DNA of 64,000 nt from Rhizobiaceae bacterium. Lineage in GTDB: Bacteria > Pseudomonadota > Alphaproteobacteria > Rhizobiales > Rhizobiaceae. The position numbers and the translations under genes are program-made. The stretch lies in contig JAEPOG010000003.1 in the NCBI GenBank assembly GCA_017643025.1, positions 1-64,000 on the forward strand, written 5' to 3'. Within the stretch, counting starts at the first letter, position 1. Every line of letters starts with the position of its first letter. The notes below the pieces were generated by a model, which was given only the letters and a program-made list of their open reading frames with translations, did not search any database and had not been told where the DNA came from. Below are positions 1 to 10,295 of the stretch, one piece after another.

Positions 1-196
1 AGGCTATCTCGAAGGCTTCGCCAACATCTACACCGAAGCCGCCCGCGCCATACGCGCCGCCCGCCCCAAATCCGCAAAACTCGACAAGGCCGTCACCTAC
101 CCCACTGTCGCCGACGGCCTCGAAGGCGTCGCCTTCGTCGACGCGTGTGTGCGGTCCGCCAAGGCCAACGCAAAATGGGTCAAGCTCAAGCTCTGA
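1..196 (+). CDS. Gfo/Idh/MocA-family oxidoreductase, C-terminal end
   Basis: Partial gene cut by the window start; the last 64 residues are readable and end at a TGA at 194-196. The segment starts GYLEGFANIYTEAARAIR, which resembles the end of Gfo/Idh/MocA NAD(P)-dependent dehydrogenases, where an aromatic-rich helix is followed by a conserved region near the C-terminus. Such enzymes oxidise sugars or inositols. The Rossmann domain and catalytic residues lie outside the window, so the substrate cannot be stated. The family call rests on this short tail only. Confidence 0.55.
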   Translation, partial: GYLEGFANIYTEAARAIRAARPKSAKLDKAVTYPTVADGLEGVAFVDACVRSAKANAKWVKLKL

Positions 197-309
197 CGGC
201 GTATTACGCCGGCACGCGGATCGCGCTGACGATGCGCACTGGAATTTGACTCACAGACCGCTTGGTCCCTGTTAGGAAGGCGTCAGCCTGCAAGCAGGAG
301 GAAGCGATA

Positions 310-1536
310 ATGGCCGCCATCACCCAGCGTCTGGAATTTCCGGGCCACTCCGGCGCGAAACTCGCCGCCCGTCTCGATCTGCCGAACGGCCCCTTGAGGG
401 CCTACGCGCTGTTCGCGCACTGTTTCACCTGCTCCAAGGATGTGCTGGCCGCGCGGCGTATCGCCGCCAGTCTCGCGCGCGAAGGCATCGCCGTCCTGCG
501 CTTCGACTTCACCGGGCTCGGCTCCAGTGAAGGCGAATTCGCCTCGACAAACTTCTCCACCAATTGCGGCGACCTGCTCTCCGCCGTCGACTATCTACGC
601 CAGAACTATGAGGCGCCCGCCGTGCTGATCGGCCACTCGCTCGGCGGTGCTGCCGTGCTCGCTGTGGCGAAGGACGTGCCGGAGGCGAAGGCGGTGGTGA
701 CCATCGGCGCGCCGGCCGATGCCGGGCATGTGCTGAAAAATCTCGGCGCCAGTCTCGACACGATCCGCGAGGAGGGCGAGGCCGAGGTCGATCTCGCAGG
801 CCGTAAGTTCCTGATCCAGAAGCAGTTCGTCGAGGATGTCGAGACCCAGAAGATCCGGGACGCCGTGGCTGCCATGCGCAAGCCGCTGATGATCCTGCAT
901 TCGCCGCTCGACCAGACGGTCGGCATCGACAACGCGTCGGAGATTTTCCTCGCGGCGAAACACCCCAAGAGCTTCGTCTCGCTCGACAAGGCCGATCACC
1001 TGCTGACCGACCCGGACGATGCGGCCTTCGCCGCGCAGACCATCGCCGGCTGGCTGTCGCGCTACGTCGCCAGCGACACGCCGCAGGGCGAGGAGGCGAT
1101 CGAGCATGTACGGGTGATGGAGACCGCCGAAGGCAAGTTCCAGAATGCCGTGCAGGCCGGACGCCACCGTATGTTCGCCGACGAGCCGGAGAGTTTCGGT
1201 GGGCTGGACACGGGCCCTTCCCCATACGACTTCCTGTCGGTGGCGCTCGGCGCCTGCACCTCCATGACGTTGCGAATGTATGCCGATCACAAGAAGCTCG
1301 ATCTCGGCCGCGTGAGCGTCGATGTCTCGCATGCCAAGATCCACGCGAGGGATTGCGACGAATGCACCGAGGAGGAGCGCGCAGGAAGTGGCAGGATAGA
1401 TCGCTTCGAGAGGGTGATTTCGGTTGAGGGCGAGGTATCGGAGGAAGTACGGGACAAGCTGCTGGAAATCGCCGACAAATGCCCCGTGCACCGGACGCTT
1501 GAGGCCGGCGCCAAGGTGAAGTCGGTACTGCGCTAA
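310..1536 (+). CDS. Bifunctional alpha/beta hydrolase / OsmC family protein
   Basis: A 408-residue fusion. Residues 1 to about 255 are an alpha/beta hydrolase with the nucleophile elbow GHSLGG (Ser110) and a late Asp and His (SPLDQTVG, KADHLL). Residues about 265-408 are an OsmC/Ohr-like domain with the two redox cysteines expected of the family (Cys316 in GACTSMTLRMYA and Cys391 in CPVHRT). OsmC-type proteins reduce organic hydroperoxides with thiols; the hydrolase may act on a lipid or ester substrate (inference). I chose the ATG at 310 because AGGAGGAAG lies just upstream; the frame is open further upstream, but that part looks like leader. The GFA-family gene follows after 12 bases, probably in one transcript. 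Confidence 0.85.
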   Translation: MAAITQRLEFPGHSGAKLAARLDLPNGPLRAYALFAHCFTCSKDVLAARRIAASLAREGIAVLRFDFTGLGSSEGEFASTNFSTNCGDLLSAVDYLRQNYEAPAVLIGHSLGGAAVLAVAKDVPEAKAVVTIGAPADAGHVLKNLGASLDTIREEGEAEVDLAGRKFLIQKQFVEDVETQKIRDAVAAMRKPLMILHSPLDQTVGIDNASEIFLAAKHPKSFVSLDKADHLLTDPDDAAFAAQTIAGWLSRYVASDTPQGEEAIEHVRVMETAEGKFQNAVQAGRHRMFADEPESFGGLDTGPSPYDFLSVALGACTSMTLRMYADHKKLDLGRVSVDVSHAKIHARDCDECTEEERAGSGRIDRFERVISVEGEVSEEVRDKLLEIADKCPVHRTLEAGAKVKSVLR

Positions 1537-1548
1537 GGGGAAAATTCG

Positions 1549-2013
1549 ATGGACGGACGATGCACCTGCGGCGATGTCCGCTACCGCCTCAAGGCTAGGC
1601 CGCTCTTCGTTCATTGCTGCCACTGCCGCTGGTGCCAGCGCGAAACGGGTTCCGCTTTCGTCATGAATGCGCTGATCGAGGCCGACAATGTCGAGCTGCT
1701 CACGGGTGAGCCCGAGGTGATCGACACGCCGAGCGCGAGCGGCAACGGCCAGAAGGTCAGCCGTTGCCCTGTCTGCAAGGTTGCGCTGTGGAGCGTCTAT
1801 TCGGGCGCCGGGCCGAAGTTCCGTTTCGTCCGCGTTGGCACGCTTGAAGACCCGGATGCCTGCCCGCCGGAAATACACATCTTTACGGAGAGCAAGCAGC
1901 CCTGGGTGGTGTTGCCGGAGGGTGTTCCTGCCGTGCCCCAGTTCTATCGACGCGACGAATACTGGCCGGCCGAAAGCCTCAGACGCCGCGATGCGGTTCT
2001 GGCTGAACCCTGA
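1549..2013 (+). CDS. GFA-family (glutathione-dependent formaldehyde-activating/CENP-V-like) protein
   Basis: A 154-residue protein with the zinc-binding cysteine pattern of the GFA fold: Cys5 and Cys7 (CTC), the cluster CCHCRWC at 23-29, and a later CPVC near residue 73. It ends with the aromatic-rich segment typical of the family (WVVLPEGVPAVPQFY). Some members add formaldehyde to glutathione, but most are uncharacterised, so only the fold is claimed. It starts 12 bases after the hydrolase/OsmC gene, and both may act in thiol or peroxide chemistry (inference). Confidence 0.8.
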   Translation: MDGRCTCGDVRYRLKARPLFVHCCHCRWCQRETGSAFVMNALIEADNVELLTGEPEVIDTPSASGNGQKVSRCPVCKVALWSVYSGAGPKFRFVRVGTLEDPDACPPEIHIFTESKQPWVVLPEGVPAVPQFYRRDEYWPAESLRRRDAVLAEP

Positions 2014-2023
2014 GATAATCCGG

Positions 2024-2797
2024 CTAGTGGACGGCTCTTTGTCCGTTGCCGTTGATGACCGATAGCCGAATCTGGTCGGCCGGTGTCGCCTCGACAAGTG
2101 TCTCCTCGGCCGCGCGGAACATGTCGTCGAAACCGAGGTCCTGCTCGAACACGATGCCGCCGACCCGGACATCCAGACGCGCCGAAACACTGGCCGGCGT
2201 GAAATAGGCGGTAGCAACATCGGCACGGACACGCTCCCCGACATCGACGGCGTTTTCTCTGGTGGCGCCGGGCAGGAAGACGGCGAACTCGTTGGAACCG
2301 ATGCGGCCGATGATGTCGCCGCTTCGAATCGAGGCGCGGATGGTCTCGGCGACGAGTTTCACGGCCTCGTCGCCCCAGGCGAGGCCAAAGCGCATGTTGA
2401 TCTGGCGCAGATTGCCGACTTCGATGACCAGGAAAGCGCCGCGCCGTTCGCCGACGGGTTGCGGCGGAGCGGCGCGCCGGTCGATCAGTGCGCCGAAAGC
2501 CGAAACATTGAAGCAGTCGGTCAGCCCGTCATGGCTGGCTAGCCGGGTGAGCGTGCGTTTGTAGCCGCGCGCCTCTTCCAGCTTGAGTCCCAGATAGGCG
2601 AATGCCGGAACGCCGATCAGCAGCGGCAGAGCCGTCGCGGTGATCATGCTGCGGCCGAAGGGCGACAGCGTATCGCTAAACAGGAGCAGGTAGTTGAGCG
2701 CCAATGACAGCGCGATGCAGGCGGCGGTTCCGGCTATCGTCAGCAGAATGATCCTGCGCCAGCCGCGCCGCAGGGGTCGGGTTTCTGGTATGGACAA
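2024..2797 (-). CDS. Membrane-anchored GGDEF-like protein with degenerate active site
   Basis: A 257-residue protein. Two hydrophobic segments (about residues 17-37 and 48-68) lead into a GGDEF-fold domain starting at SHDGLTDCFN, a variant of the family's HDxLTGLxN signature. The signature loop reads GSNEF (residues 167-171) in place of GGDEF. The first two Gly and the third-position Asp of the motif are therefore changed, so diguanylate cyclase activity is doubtful; it may bind a nucleotide or partner instead. The start is TTG at 2797, supported by GGAGGG seven bases upstream; no ATG lies before the first membrane segment. Confidence 0.75.
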   Translation of the reverse strand: MSIPETRPLRRGWRRIILLTIAGTAACIALSLALNYLLLFSDTLSPFGRSMITATALPLLIGVPAFAYLGLKLEEARGYKRTLTRLASHDGLTDCFNVSAFGALIDRRAAPPQPVGERRGAFLVIEVGNLRQINMRFGLAWGDEAVKLVAETIRASIRSGDIIGRIGSNEFAVFLPGATRENAVDVGERVRADVATAYFTPASVSARLDVRVGGIVFEQDLGFDDMFRAAEETLVEATPADQIRLSVINGNGQRAVH

Positions 2798-2890
2798 AGC
2801 CGCCCTCCGGAGGTTCGGCCCTGTCTATGCCCGTGACCATTCAGGGGCGGTTTCGAAAACCCGCCGCATTTGATCGATCCCGGCGAATTG

Positions 2891-4564
2891 TCAGTTGCCG
2901 AGGATGCCCGGCAACCTCAAGCCTTTCTCCTTCGCGCATGCGATGGCGTCGTCGTAACCGGCATCGGCATGGCGCATGACGCCGGTCGCCGGATCGTTCC
3001 ACAGGACCCGTTCCAGCCGCCGCGCGGCGTCCGGCGTGCCGTCGGCACAGATTACCATGCCGGCGTGCTGCGAGAAGCCCATGCCAACGCCGCCGCCATG
3101 ATGCAGCGACACCCAGGTCGCGCCGGACGCGGTATTCAATAGCGCGTTGAGCAGCGGCCAGTCGGAGACGGCGTCGGAGCCGTCCTTCATCGCCTCCGTC
3201 TCGCGGTTGGGCGAAGCGACCGAGCCGGAATCGAGATGGTCGCGACCGATGACTACTGGGGCGGAGAGTTCGCCCGACGCCACCATCTCGTTGAAGGCGA
3301 GGCCGAGACGGTGGCGGTCGCCGAGACCGACCCAGCAGATGCGCGCCGGCAGGCCCTGGAAGGAGATGCGCTCCTTCGCCATGTCGAGCCAGCGGTGCAG
3401 ATGCTCGTTGCCGGGCGTTAGCTCCTTCACCTTGGCGTCGGTTTTGTAGATGTCCTCCGGGTCGCCGGAGAGCGCCGCCCAGCGGAACGGCCCGACGCCG
3501 CGGCAGAAAAGCGGCCGGATATAGGCCGGCACGAAACCCGGGAAGGCAAAGGCGTTTTCGAAACCCTCGTCCTTGGCGACCTGACGGATATTGTTGCCGT
3601 AGTCGAGCGTCGGCACGCCGTCATTCCAGTAGGCGACCATCGCCTCGACATGCTCGCGCATCGACGCGCGCGCAGCCTTCTCCACCGCTTTGGGGTCGCT
3701 CTCGCGCTTCTCGCGCCATTCGCCGAGCGACCAGCCTTTGGGCAGATAGCCGTTGACCGGATCGTGCGCCGAGGTCTGGTCGGTAAGGATGTCCGGTTTC
3801 ACGCCGCGCTTCAGGAGTTCCGGCAACACCTTGGCGGCGTTGCCGAGCAGCCCGACCGACTTCGCTTCGCCGGCTTTCGTCCAGCGCTCGATCATCGCCA
3901 GCGCGTCGTCGATGGTCTCCGCCTTCTCATCGAGATAGCGCGTGCGCAGGCGGAAATCGATCGAGTCCGGATTGCATTCGATGGCAAGACAGCACGCACC
4001 GGCCATCACGGCCGCGAGCGGCTGCGCGCCGCCCATGCCGCCCAGCCCCGCGGTCAATATCCACTTGCCCTTGAGGTCACCGCCATAATGCTGGCGGCCG
4101 GCCTCGACGAAGGTTTCGTAGGTGCCCTGAACGATGCCTTGCGTGCCGATATAGATCCACGAGCCGGCCGTCATCTGGCCGTACATCATCAGGCCCTTGC
4201 GATCGAGCTCGTTGAAATGATCCCAGTCGGCCCAGTGCGGCACGAGGTTGGAATTGGCGATGAGCACGCGCGGCGCGTCCGCGTGGGTGCGGAACACGCC
4301 CACCGGCTTGCCGGACTGCACCAGCAAAGTTTCGTCGGCTTCCAGCGTGCGCAGCGACGCCGCGATGCGGTCGAAGTCGTCCCAGGTCCGCGCCGCGCGG
4401 CCGATGCCGCCATATACGACAAGCTCGTGCGGGTTCTCGGCCACCTCAGCGTCGAGATTGTTCATCAGCATCCTGAGCGGCGCTTCGGTGAGCCAGCTCT
4501 TGGCGCTGATCTCGGGCCCGCGCGGGCTGCGAACGTCGCGGATGTTGTGGCGTGGATTGGTCAT
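2891..4564 (-). CDS. hutU: Urocanate hydratase
   Basis: A 557-residue enzyme that hydrates urocanate to 4-imidazolone-5-propionate, the second step of histidine breakdown, using tightly bound NAD. The NAD-binding glycine loop GLGGMGG is at 173-179. The electrophile-region cysteine falls at residue 410 ([13 protein letters not shown]), the same number as in the well-studied Pseudomonas enzyme. Length is normal for the family. It is the last gene of the minus-strand hutI-hutH-hutG-hutU run, and its ATG overlaps the hutG stop by four bases (ATGA), which implies translational coupling. Confidence 0.97.
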   Translation of the reverse strand: MTNPRHNIRDVRSPRGPEISAKSWLTEAPLRMLMNNLDAEVAENPHELVVYGGIGRAARTWDDFDRIAASLRTLEADETLLVQSGKPVGVFRTHADAPRVLIANSNLVPHWADWDHFNELDRKGLMMYGQMTAGSWIYIGTQGIVQGTYETFVEAGRQHYGGDLKGKWILTAGLGGMGGAQPLAAVMAGACCLAIECNPDSIDFRLRTRYLDEKAETIDDALAMIERWTKAGEAKSVGLLGNAAKVLPELLKRGVKPDILTDQTSAHDPVNGYLPKGWSLGEWREKRESDPKAVEKAARASMREHVEAMVAYWNDGVPTLDYGNNIRQVAKDEGFENAFAFPGFVPAYIRPLFCRGVGPFRWAALSGDPEDIYKTDAKVKELTPGNEHLHRWLDMAKERISFQGLPARICWVGLGDRHRLGLAFNEMVASGELSAPVVIGRDHLDSGSVASPNRETEAMKDGSDAVSDWPLLNALLNTASGATWVSLHHGGGVGMGFSQHAGMVICADGTPDAARRLERVLWNDPATGVMRHADAGYDDAIACAKEKGLRLPGILGN

Positions 4565-5373
4565 GGTTTCGCTCCGGGCGTGATGACGAGTGCGATGTCG
4601 TTGAGCCGGTTCAGGATCGCACGCAGATGCACGCGCAGCCGCTCGGCCTTCACCTCGTCATAGTCGAAAGGCGGCTCTTCGGATTTCAGGTGCGTGGACT
4701 GCGCCAGCTCCATCTGGATGGCGTGCACGCCCCTGTGCGGCTTGCCGTAGTGCCGCGTCGTCCAGCCGCCGCGAAAGCGGCCATTGTTCACGTGATCGTA
4801 GCCTTCGGCGGCTGAGCAGATGTCGGCGACGGCCAGTTCCAGCGCCGGTGCGCATGTGCCGCCATTGTTGGTGCCGATGTTGAAGTCGGGTAGCCGCCCC
4901 TCGAACAGGAAGGGGCAGTGCGAACGGATCGAGTGGCAGTCGTAGAGGATGGCGATCTCGTGGTCGGCCAGCACGCGGTCGATCTCCGCCTGCAGCGCCG
5001 CGTGATAAGGCGCGTGGAAAGCCGCCAGCCGGCTTTCGATGTCTGCGGCAGTCGGCTCCGTGCCTTTCCGCCAGATCGGCTTGTTGTCGAAATCGGTCAG
5101 CGGCACGAGCCCGGTCGTGTTCTGCCCCGGGTAGAGGCTCTGCCCGGAGGGATCGCGATTGGCGTCGATGACGTAGCGGTGGAATGTCGCCCGGACGGTC
5201 GTCACCTGCGGCAGCAGCCCGTCATAGAGCCGGTCGACATGCCAGTCCGTGTCACGCAGCTTGCGCCCTTCGTCGTTGAGCCGCTCCCGGATGTCGTCAG
5301 GCACGTGCGTGCCGGTATGCGGCAAGCCGAGAATGATCGGCGAGTTGCCGCGTTTGACTTCAACAGGGGTCAT
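4561..5373 (-). CDS. hutG: N-formylglutamate deformylase
   Basis: A 270-residue zinc hydrolase of the N-formylglutamate amidohydrolase family ([12 protein letters not shown], then YDCHSIRS and later conserved His/Glu segments). It converts N-formylglutamate, the product of HutF, to glutamate and formate, the last step of the five-step histidine pathway. It overlaps hutH by four bases upstream and hutU by four bases downstream. The family match, the neighbouring hutF and the absence of a formiminoglutamase gene agree on the formyl branch. Confidence 0.95.
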   Translation of the reverse strand: MTPVEVKRGNSPIILGLPHTGTHVPDDIRERLNDEGRKLRDTDWHVDRLYDGLLPQVTTVRATFHRYVIDANRDPSGQSLYPGQNTTGLVPLTDFDNKPIWRKGTEPTAADIESRLAAFHAPYHAALQAEIDRVLADHEIAILYDCHSIRSHCPFLFEGRLPDFNIGTNNGGTCAPALELAVADICSAAEGYDHVNNGRFRGGWTTRHYGKPHRGVHAIQMELAQSTHLKSEEPPFDYDEVKAERLRVHLRAILNRLNDIALVITPGAKP

Positions 5374-6905
5374 GCCACCAGCTCCGGCAGGATGCTGTCA
5401 CCGACGCTGGCATTCAGTGCGCCGGAGCGAACCAGCTCAGACGCCGCGGCGAGGTCGCCGGCCATGTAGCGGTCGTCGCCAAGTGTTGGCACGACCTCAC
5501 GTATTGCGCGGATCGCGCCCTGCAGTTCACCGCTGGTCTTCAGCGGCGCCCGCAGATCGATGCCCTGCGCCGCCGTCACCGCCTCGATGCCGACAATGCC
5601 GAACAGGTTCTCGGTCATCGGCAAGAGCCGCCGCGCGCCATGGCAGGCCATCGACACGTGGTCTTCCTGGTTGGCGGAGGTCGGCGTGGAATCGACCGAG
5701 GCCGGATGCGCCATCTGCTTGTTCTCGGCCATCAGCGCAGCCGATGTCACCTCGGCGATCATCAGGCCGGAGTTCAGGCCGGGTTTCGGGGCAAGGAAAG
5801 CCGGCAAACCGAATGAAAGCGCAGGATCGACCAGCAGCGCGATCCGACGCTGCGCGATGGCCCCGATCTCGCAAATCGCGATCGCGGTCTGGTCGGCGGC
5901 AAATGCCACTGGTTCGGCGTGAAAATTGCCGCCCGAGACGACGGAACCGTCGGACAGCACGAGCGGGTTGTCGGTCACGGCGTTGGCTTCCGTCACCAGT
6001 GTGCGCGCGGCCTGCCGCAGCAGGTCGAGGCAGGCGCCGTCCACCTGCGGCTGGCAGCGGATGCAATAGGGGTCCTGCACCCGCTCGTCGCCCTCGCGAT
6101 GGCTTTCGCGGATTTCCGACCCGTCTAGCAGCGACCACAGCGCAGCGGCCGTGTCGATCTGGCCCTGGTGCCCGCGCAGCGTGTGGATTTCGGGATGGAA
6201 CGGCGCCGACGACCCCATTGCGGCGTCGGTCGACAGCGCGCCGGTGATCAGAGCCGAGCGCGCTGCACGGTGCGCGCGGAAAAGACCTGCAAGCGCCAGC
6301 GCGGTGGATACCTGCGTGCCGTTGATAAGCGCCAGCCCTTCCTTGGCGGCCAGGACGACCGGCGCCAAGCCGGCTTTCGCGAGCGCTTCCCGCGCGGGCA
6401 TCCGTTCGCCCTCATATGTCGCTTCACCCTCGCCGATCATCGCCGCGGCGAGATGCGCCAGCGGCGCCAGGTCGCCCGACGCGCCGACAGAGCCCTGTCC
6501 GGGGATTACCGGCAGCACGCCGCGCTCCAGCATCGCCTCGATCAGTCTCGCGGTCTCGACGCGGATGCCCGATGAGCCGCGCCCGAGCGAGATCAGCTTC
6601 AGCGCCATGACCAGACGCACGACGGCTTCTGCGAGCGGATCCCCAACGCCGCAGCAATGCGACAGGATCAGGTTGCGCTGGAGCGTTGCGACGTCCCCTG
6701 CCGGGATACGAACGCTGGCGAGTTTGCCGAAGCCGGTATTGATTCCGTAGACAGCTTCCTTGCCGCCGGCGATTTCGGCGATGCGCGCCGCACTCGCCTT
6801 CATGGCAGGCAGGAAGGACGGATCGAGCTTGGCCGCCTCGCCGTCGCGATAGACGGCTTCGAGGTCGCCCAGGGACACCTGACCGGGTCGCAGGATGATG
6901 CTCAC
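5370..6905 (-). CDS. hutH: Histidine ammonia-lyase
   Basis: A 511-residue enzyme that removes ammonia from histidine to give urocanate, the first pathway step. The Ala-Ser-Gly triad that cyclises into the MIO cofactor is at 142-144 ([14 protein letters not shown]), with Ser at the canonical position 143. The frame is open upstream, but the start is taken as GTG at 6905, which overlaps the hutI stop as GTGA and gives the usual family length ([12 protein letters not shown]). This matches the four-base overlaps seen throughout the operon. Confidence 0.96.
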   Translation of the reverse strand: MSIILRPGQVSLGDLEAVYRDGEAAKLDPSFLPAMKASAARIAEIAGGKEAVYGINTGFGKLASVRIPAGDVATLQRNLILSHCCGVGDPLAEAVVRLVMALKLISLGRGSSGIRVETARLIEAMLERGVLPVIPGQGSVGASGDLAPLAHLAAAMIGEGEATYEGERMPAREALAKAGLAPVVLAAKEGLALINGTQVSTALALAGLFRAHRAARSALITGALSTDAAMGSSAPFHPEIHTLRGHQGQIDTAAALWSLLDGSEIRESHREGDERVQDPYCIRCQPQVDGACLDLLRQAARTLVTEANAVTDNPLVLSDGSVVSGGNFHAEPVAFAADQTAIAICEIGAIAQRRIALLVDPALSFGLPAFLAPKPGLNSGLMIAEVTSAALMAENKQMAHPASVDSTPTSANQEDHVSMACHGARRLLPMTENLFGIVGIEAVTAAQGIDLRAPLKTSGELQGAIRAIREVVPTLGDDRYMAGDLAAASELVRSGALNASVGDSILPELVA

Positions 6906-8107
6906 GCTGCCGCTCCCATTATCCGCTTGTGGAGGGGATTGAAGCCGATGCGGTAGGCGAGCTCCGCCGGCTCGCTCACATTCCAAACGGCGAGTTCGGC
7001 AGCCTTGCCCAGCTCGATAGTGCCAATGTCGCTACTCAGCCCGAGCGCCTTCGCGGCATTGCGCGTAACGCCCGCCAATGCTTCCTCAGGCGTCAGCCGG
7101 AACAGCGTGCAGGCCATGTTCATGGCCAGAAGCGGCGAAGCGAGCGGCGACGAGCCGGGATTGCAATCTGTGGCCACTGCAATCGGTACGCCGGCTTCGC
7201 GCAGTGCCTGAACCGGCGGCGCTTGGGTCTCGCGCAGCGTATAGAAGGCGCCGGGCAGCAGCGTGGCGACGGTGCCGCTTTCGGCCATTGCCTTCACGCC
7301 GGCCTCGTCGAGATATTCCAGATGGTCGGCTGACAGCGCGCCGTAGCCGGCTGCCAGTTTTGCGCCGCCGAGATTGGACAGTTGTTCCGCATGCAGCTTC
7401 ACCGGCAGTCCGAGTTCACGGGCATGGTCGAACACGCGCGCGATCTGCTCAGGCGAAAAGGCGATGCCCTCGCAGAATCCATCCACCGCGTCGGCCAGAT
7501 TTTCTGCCTTGGCGGCGTCCATGCCGGGTAGCACGACCTCGTCGATATAGACGTCGTGCCTGCCCTTGTATTCGGGCGGCAGCGCGTGCGCGGCGAGATA
7601 TGACGTGACGACGCGCATATGCTGCGACTCACCCAGCCGGCGCGCGACACGAAGCATCTTGAGTTCATGCTCTACAGACAGCCCGTATCCGGACTTGATC
7701 TCGACCGTGCCGACGCCCTCGGCGATCATCGCGTCGAGACGCGGCAGCGCGGCCTCGACGAGGTCGTCTTCGCTCGCCTCGCGCGTCGCTTCCATGGTCG
7801 AGACAATGCCGCCGCCGGCCCGCGCGATCTCCTCGTAGCTCGCGCCTTCCAACCGCATTTCGAACTCACGCGCCCGGTTGCCGCCGAAGACGAGATGCGT
7901 GTGGCAATCGATCAGCGCCGGCGTCACCAGCCGCCCGCCCAAATCCTCGCGTTCGGCGTTGGCCCAGCCGGCCGGCGCTTCGTCCTCCTTGCCGACATAC
8001 GCGATGCGGTCGCCCTCGATGCCGACGGCGCTGCCGTCTGCCAGCCCGTAGGGCGTGCCTTCGCGCATGGTGGCGAGCCGCATGTTGACGAGCAGTTTTC
8101 TGGGCAT
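6902..8107 (-). CDS. hutI: Imidazolonepropionase
   Basis: A 401-residue amidohydrolase-superfamily enzyme that opens 4-imidazolone-5-propionate to N-formimino-glutamate. The metal-binding [10 protein letters not shown] is near the N-terminus, and other family markers include [19 protein letters not shown] and [10 protein letters not shown]. The ATG at 8107 ([14 protein letters not shown]) is preferred over longer starts, which would run through the operator at 8146-8165. It is the first gene of the minus-strand hut operon and faces hutF across a 77-bp shared promoter region. Confidence 0.95.
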   Translation of the reverse strand: MPRKLLVNMRLATMREGTPYGLADGSAVGIEGDRIAYVGKEDEAPAGWANAEREDLGGRLVTPALIDCHTHLVFGGNRAREFEMRLEGASYEEIARAGGGIVSTMEATREASEDDLVEAALPRLDAMIAEGVGTVEIKSGYGLSVEHELKMLRVARRLGESQHMRVVTSYLAAHALPPEYKGRHDVYIDEVVLPGMDAAKAENLADAVDGFCEGIAFSPEQIARVFDHARELGLPVKLHAEQLSNLGGAKLAAGYGALSADHLEYLDEAGVKAMAESGTVATLLPGAFYTLRETQAPPVQALREAGVPIAVATDCNPGSSPLASPLLAMNMACTLFRLTPEEALAGVTRNAAKALGLSSDIGTIELGKAAELAVWNVSEPAELAYRIGFNPLHKRIMGAAA

Positions 8108-8145
8108 CGCTGACGAATTCGGTTTCAATAAGCAGAGTTTGACGC

Positions 8146-8165
8146 TATTATGTATAGACATAATA
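8146..8165. promoter_or_regulatory. HutC operator between hutI and hutF
   Basis: A perfect inverted repeat TATTATGTATAGACATAATA: 8-base arms around a 4-base centre, lying in the 77-bp gap between divergent hutI and hutF. Its core GTATAGAC fits the operator pattern GTMTAKAC known for the HutC subfamily of GntR regulators. The matching regulator gene, hutC, is 1.4 kb away in the same cluster. One site is well placed to repress both divergent operons, with urocanate as the expected inducer (family knowledge). Confidence 0.85.
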
Positions 8166-8184
8166 AGTCAATCGGATTTCTCGC

Positions 8185-9546
8185 GTGACAGCAATCTTCG
8201 CCGAAAAGGCGCTGCTTCCCGACGGCTGGGCCGCCAACGTTCTGGTCGAGATCGGCGATGGCGGCCGCATCGAATCCGTGCGCCCGGACATCGCCGTCGC
8301 CGACGCGGAACGGGCGCCTGTGTTGCTCCCGGCGGTCTCCAACCTGCACAGCCACACCTTCCAGCGCGCCATGGCGGGGCTTGCCGAACGGCGCGGTCCC
8401 GCCGAACGCGATAGCTTCTGGACCTGGCGGGAAACGATGTACCGCTTCCTCGATGTGCTGACGCCGGACGACATCGAAGCTATCGCCGCACTTGCCTTCG
8501 CCGAGATGCTTGAAGCCGGCTTCGGCGCGGTGGCCGAGTTTCACTATCTCCACCACCAGCCCGGCGGGTCGCCCTATGACGACCTCGGCGAACTCGCCGG
8601 TCGCATCGCCGCTGCCGCGCAGCAATCCGGCATCGGACTCACCTTGCTGCCGGTCGCCTACAATCGCGGCGGTGTCGATGGCCGGCCGCTCGCCGGCGGG
8701 CAGCTGCGTTTCGGCAACGACCTCGATCGTTTTGTCCGGCTTCTGGAGCGCAGCGAGACGATTGCGGGTTCATTGCCGGCGGACACGAATATCGGCGTCG
8801 CTCCGCATTCGCTGCGGGCGGTCTCGCTGGCGGAAATGGAAAGGCTCGCCGAACTTCGCCCGCACAAGCCGGTTCACATCCACGCCGCCGAGCAGGAAGC
8901 GGAAATCGCCGATGTCACCGCGAAGTTCGGTGCGCGTCCGGTTGAGCTTCTGCTTCAGAATTTCAATGTCGATCTCAACTGGTGCCTGATCCACTGCACG
9001 CACATGACGCAGGACGAGACGGCTGAGCTTGCCGCCAGCGGCGCGGTCGCGGGCCTGTGCCCGGTCACCGAGGCCAATCTCGGCGACGGCACCTTCAACG
9101 GCGACTCCTTTGTCGGCATGGGCGGGCGTTTTGGTGTCGGCTCCGATTCCAACATCCGCATCACGCTCAGCGAAGAACTGCGACAACTCGAATATTCGCA
9201 GCGCCTGCGCGACCGGGCGCGGGTCGTGCTCGCTTCCTCCGGTCAGTCTGTCGGCAGGGCACTGTACGAGCGGGCGCTTGCCGGCGGGGCCCGGGCGCTG
9301 GGCAGGAACAGCGGAGCAATTGCCGCAGGCGGCTGGGCGGATCTGGCGGCGCTTTCGCCGGGCGAACTCGCCGCGTTCGGGGCTGATGATCTGGCCCTCG
9401 ACGAATGGATATTCACCGGCGGCGCGCATGTCAGCGATGTATGGTCGGCCGGGCGCCGCGTCGTCCGCGATGGCCGCCACATCGACGGCGAGAAGATACG
9501 CGCCCGCTACCGCAAGGCGCTCTCCGATATTGCGGGCCGGCTGTGA
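8185..9546 (+). CDS. hutF: Formimidoylglutamate deiminase
   Basis: A 453-residue amidohydrolase that removes ammonia from N-formimino-glutamate to give N-formylglutamate, the substrate of HutG. The metal-binding HSHTFQRAMAG is near residue 55, with HIHAAEQEAEI and GVGSDSNIRI further on, all typical of HutF. It starts with GTG at 8185 (VTAIFAEKALL) and has only a weak ribosome binding site. It is the first gene of the plus-strand arm, and its stop overlaps hutC. Confidence 0.94.
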   Translation: MTAIFAEKALLPDGWAANVLVEIGDGGRIESVRPDIAVADAERAPVLLPAVSNLHSHTFQRAMAGLAERRGPAERDSFWTWRETMYRFLDVLTPDDIEAIAALAFAEMLEAGFGAVAEFHYLHHQPGGSPYDDLGELAGRIAAAAQQSGIGLTLLPVAYNRGGVDGRPLAGGQLRFGNDLDRFVRLLERSETIAGSLPADTNIGVAPHSLRAVSLAEMERLAELRPHKPVHIHAAEQEAEIADVTAKFGARPVELLLQNFNVDLNWCLIHCTHMTQDETAELAASGAVAGLCPVTEANLGDGTFNGDSFVGMGGRFGVGSDSNIRITLSEELRQLEYSQRLRDRARVVLASSGQSVGRALYERALAGGARALGRNSGAIAAGGWADLAALSPGELAAFGADDLALDEWIFTGGAHVSDVWSAGRRVVRDGRHIDGEKIRARYRKALSDIAGRL

Positions 9547-10238
9547 ACACGCGCATCTCCTGGCGCGATATCCGCGAAGAACTGATGCGGCGCATCGCCG
9601 TGCGAGACTGGCCGCCGGGCGCCGAGATTCCTGGAGAGGAGTCTCTGGCCGCCGAGTTCGGCGCGTCACGGGCAACGGTGAACCGTGCCATGCAGGATCT
9701 CGCCGCGCGCGGCCTTGTCGAGCGCAAGCGCAAAGCCGGAAGCCGCGTGGCTTCGAACCCGGTGCGAGAGGCGCGGTTTGTCATCCCGCTGGTGCGCCAC
9801 GAGGTCGAAAAGGCAGGGGCGGAATATGGCTACAGCCTGCTTTCTCGGGAGGTCGTCCCGCCGACCGGCATCGTCCGTGCACGGCTGCAGACCGGTGCGG
9901 CCGCGCGCTTCGTTCACCTGCGATGTCTGCACATGGCTGACCGCCGGCCCTGGCAATATGAGGATCGCTGGATCAGCCTCGACGCAGTGCCGGCGGCCGC
10001 GTCAGCCGATTTCGAAACGGTCGGCCCCAACGAATGGCTGGTCGCCAACGCGCCCTTTTCCAATGCCGAATATGCTTTCTTTGCCGCCGCGGCGTCCGAG
10101 GATGAGGCAGCCGCGCTCGGCCTTGCAGTCGGGTCGCCGGTCTTTGTCGGCGAGAGGCTGACCTGGCTCGGGGAAACGCCTGTCACTCTGGTGCGCATGG
10201 CGCATCCGCCGTCGCACAGGGTGGTCACGCGCCTCTGA
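9543..10238 (+). CDS. hutC: Histidine utilisation repressor, GntR/HutC family
   Basis: A 231-residue regulator with an N-terminal winged helix (about 1-70; WRDIREELMRRIAVRDWPPGAEIPGEESLAAEFGASRATVNRAMQDLAARGLV) and a C-terminal UTRA ligand-binding domain (about 85-225; RCLHMADRRPWQYEDRWI). The start is GTG at 9543, overlapping the hutF stop as GTGA; the frame is open further upstream but inside hutF. By family it should repress the hut genes and release on urocanate binding. The operator at 8146-8165 fits its subfamily. Confidence 0.93.
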   Translation: MNTRISWRDIREELMRRIAVRDWPPGAEIPGEESLAAEFGASRATVNRAMQDLAARGLVERKRKAGSRVASNPVREARFVIPLVRHEVEKAGAEYGYSLLSREVVPPTGIVRARLQTGAAARFVHLRCLHMADRRPWQYEDRWISLDAVPAAASADFETVGPNEWLVANAPFSNAEYAFFAAAASEDEAAALGLAVGSPVFVGERLTWLGETPVTLVRMAHPPSHRVVTRL

Positions 10239-10245
10239 AATGAAA

Positions 10246-10271
10246 AGAGGCGGCGATTGCTCGCCGCCTCT
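10246..10271. terminator. Bidirectional terminator between hutC and protease gene
   Basis: A perfect 11-base stem (AGAGGCGGCGA / TCGCCGCCTCT) with a 4-base loop lies between the convergent hutC and serine protease genes. On the minus strand it is followed by TTTTCATTTC, so it is strongest as the terminator of the protease gene. On the plus strand the tail is only moderately T-rich. Confidence 0.75.
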
Positions 10272-10295
10272 CAGGTTGTTTGCCGGTTTGCCGGC

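Noticed and set aside
595..2244. A 549-codon open frame antisense to the hydrolase/OsmC and GFA genes
   Set aside because: It spans two clear plus-strand genes, has no domain and looks like a shadow of their codon bias.
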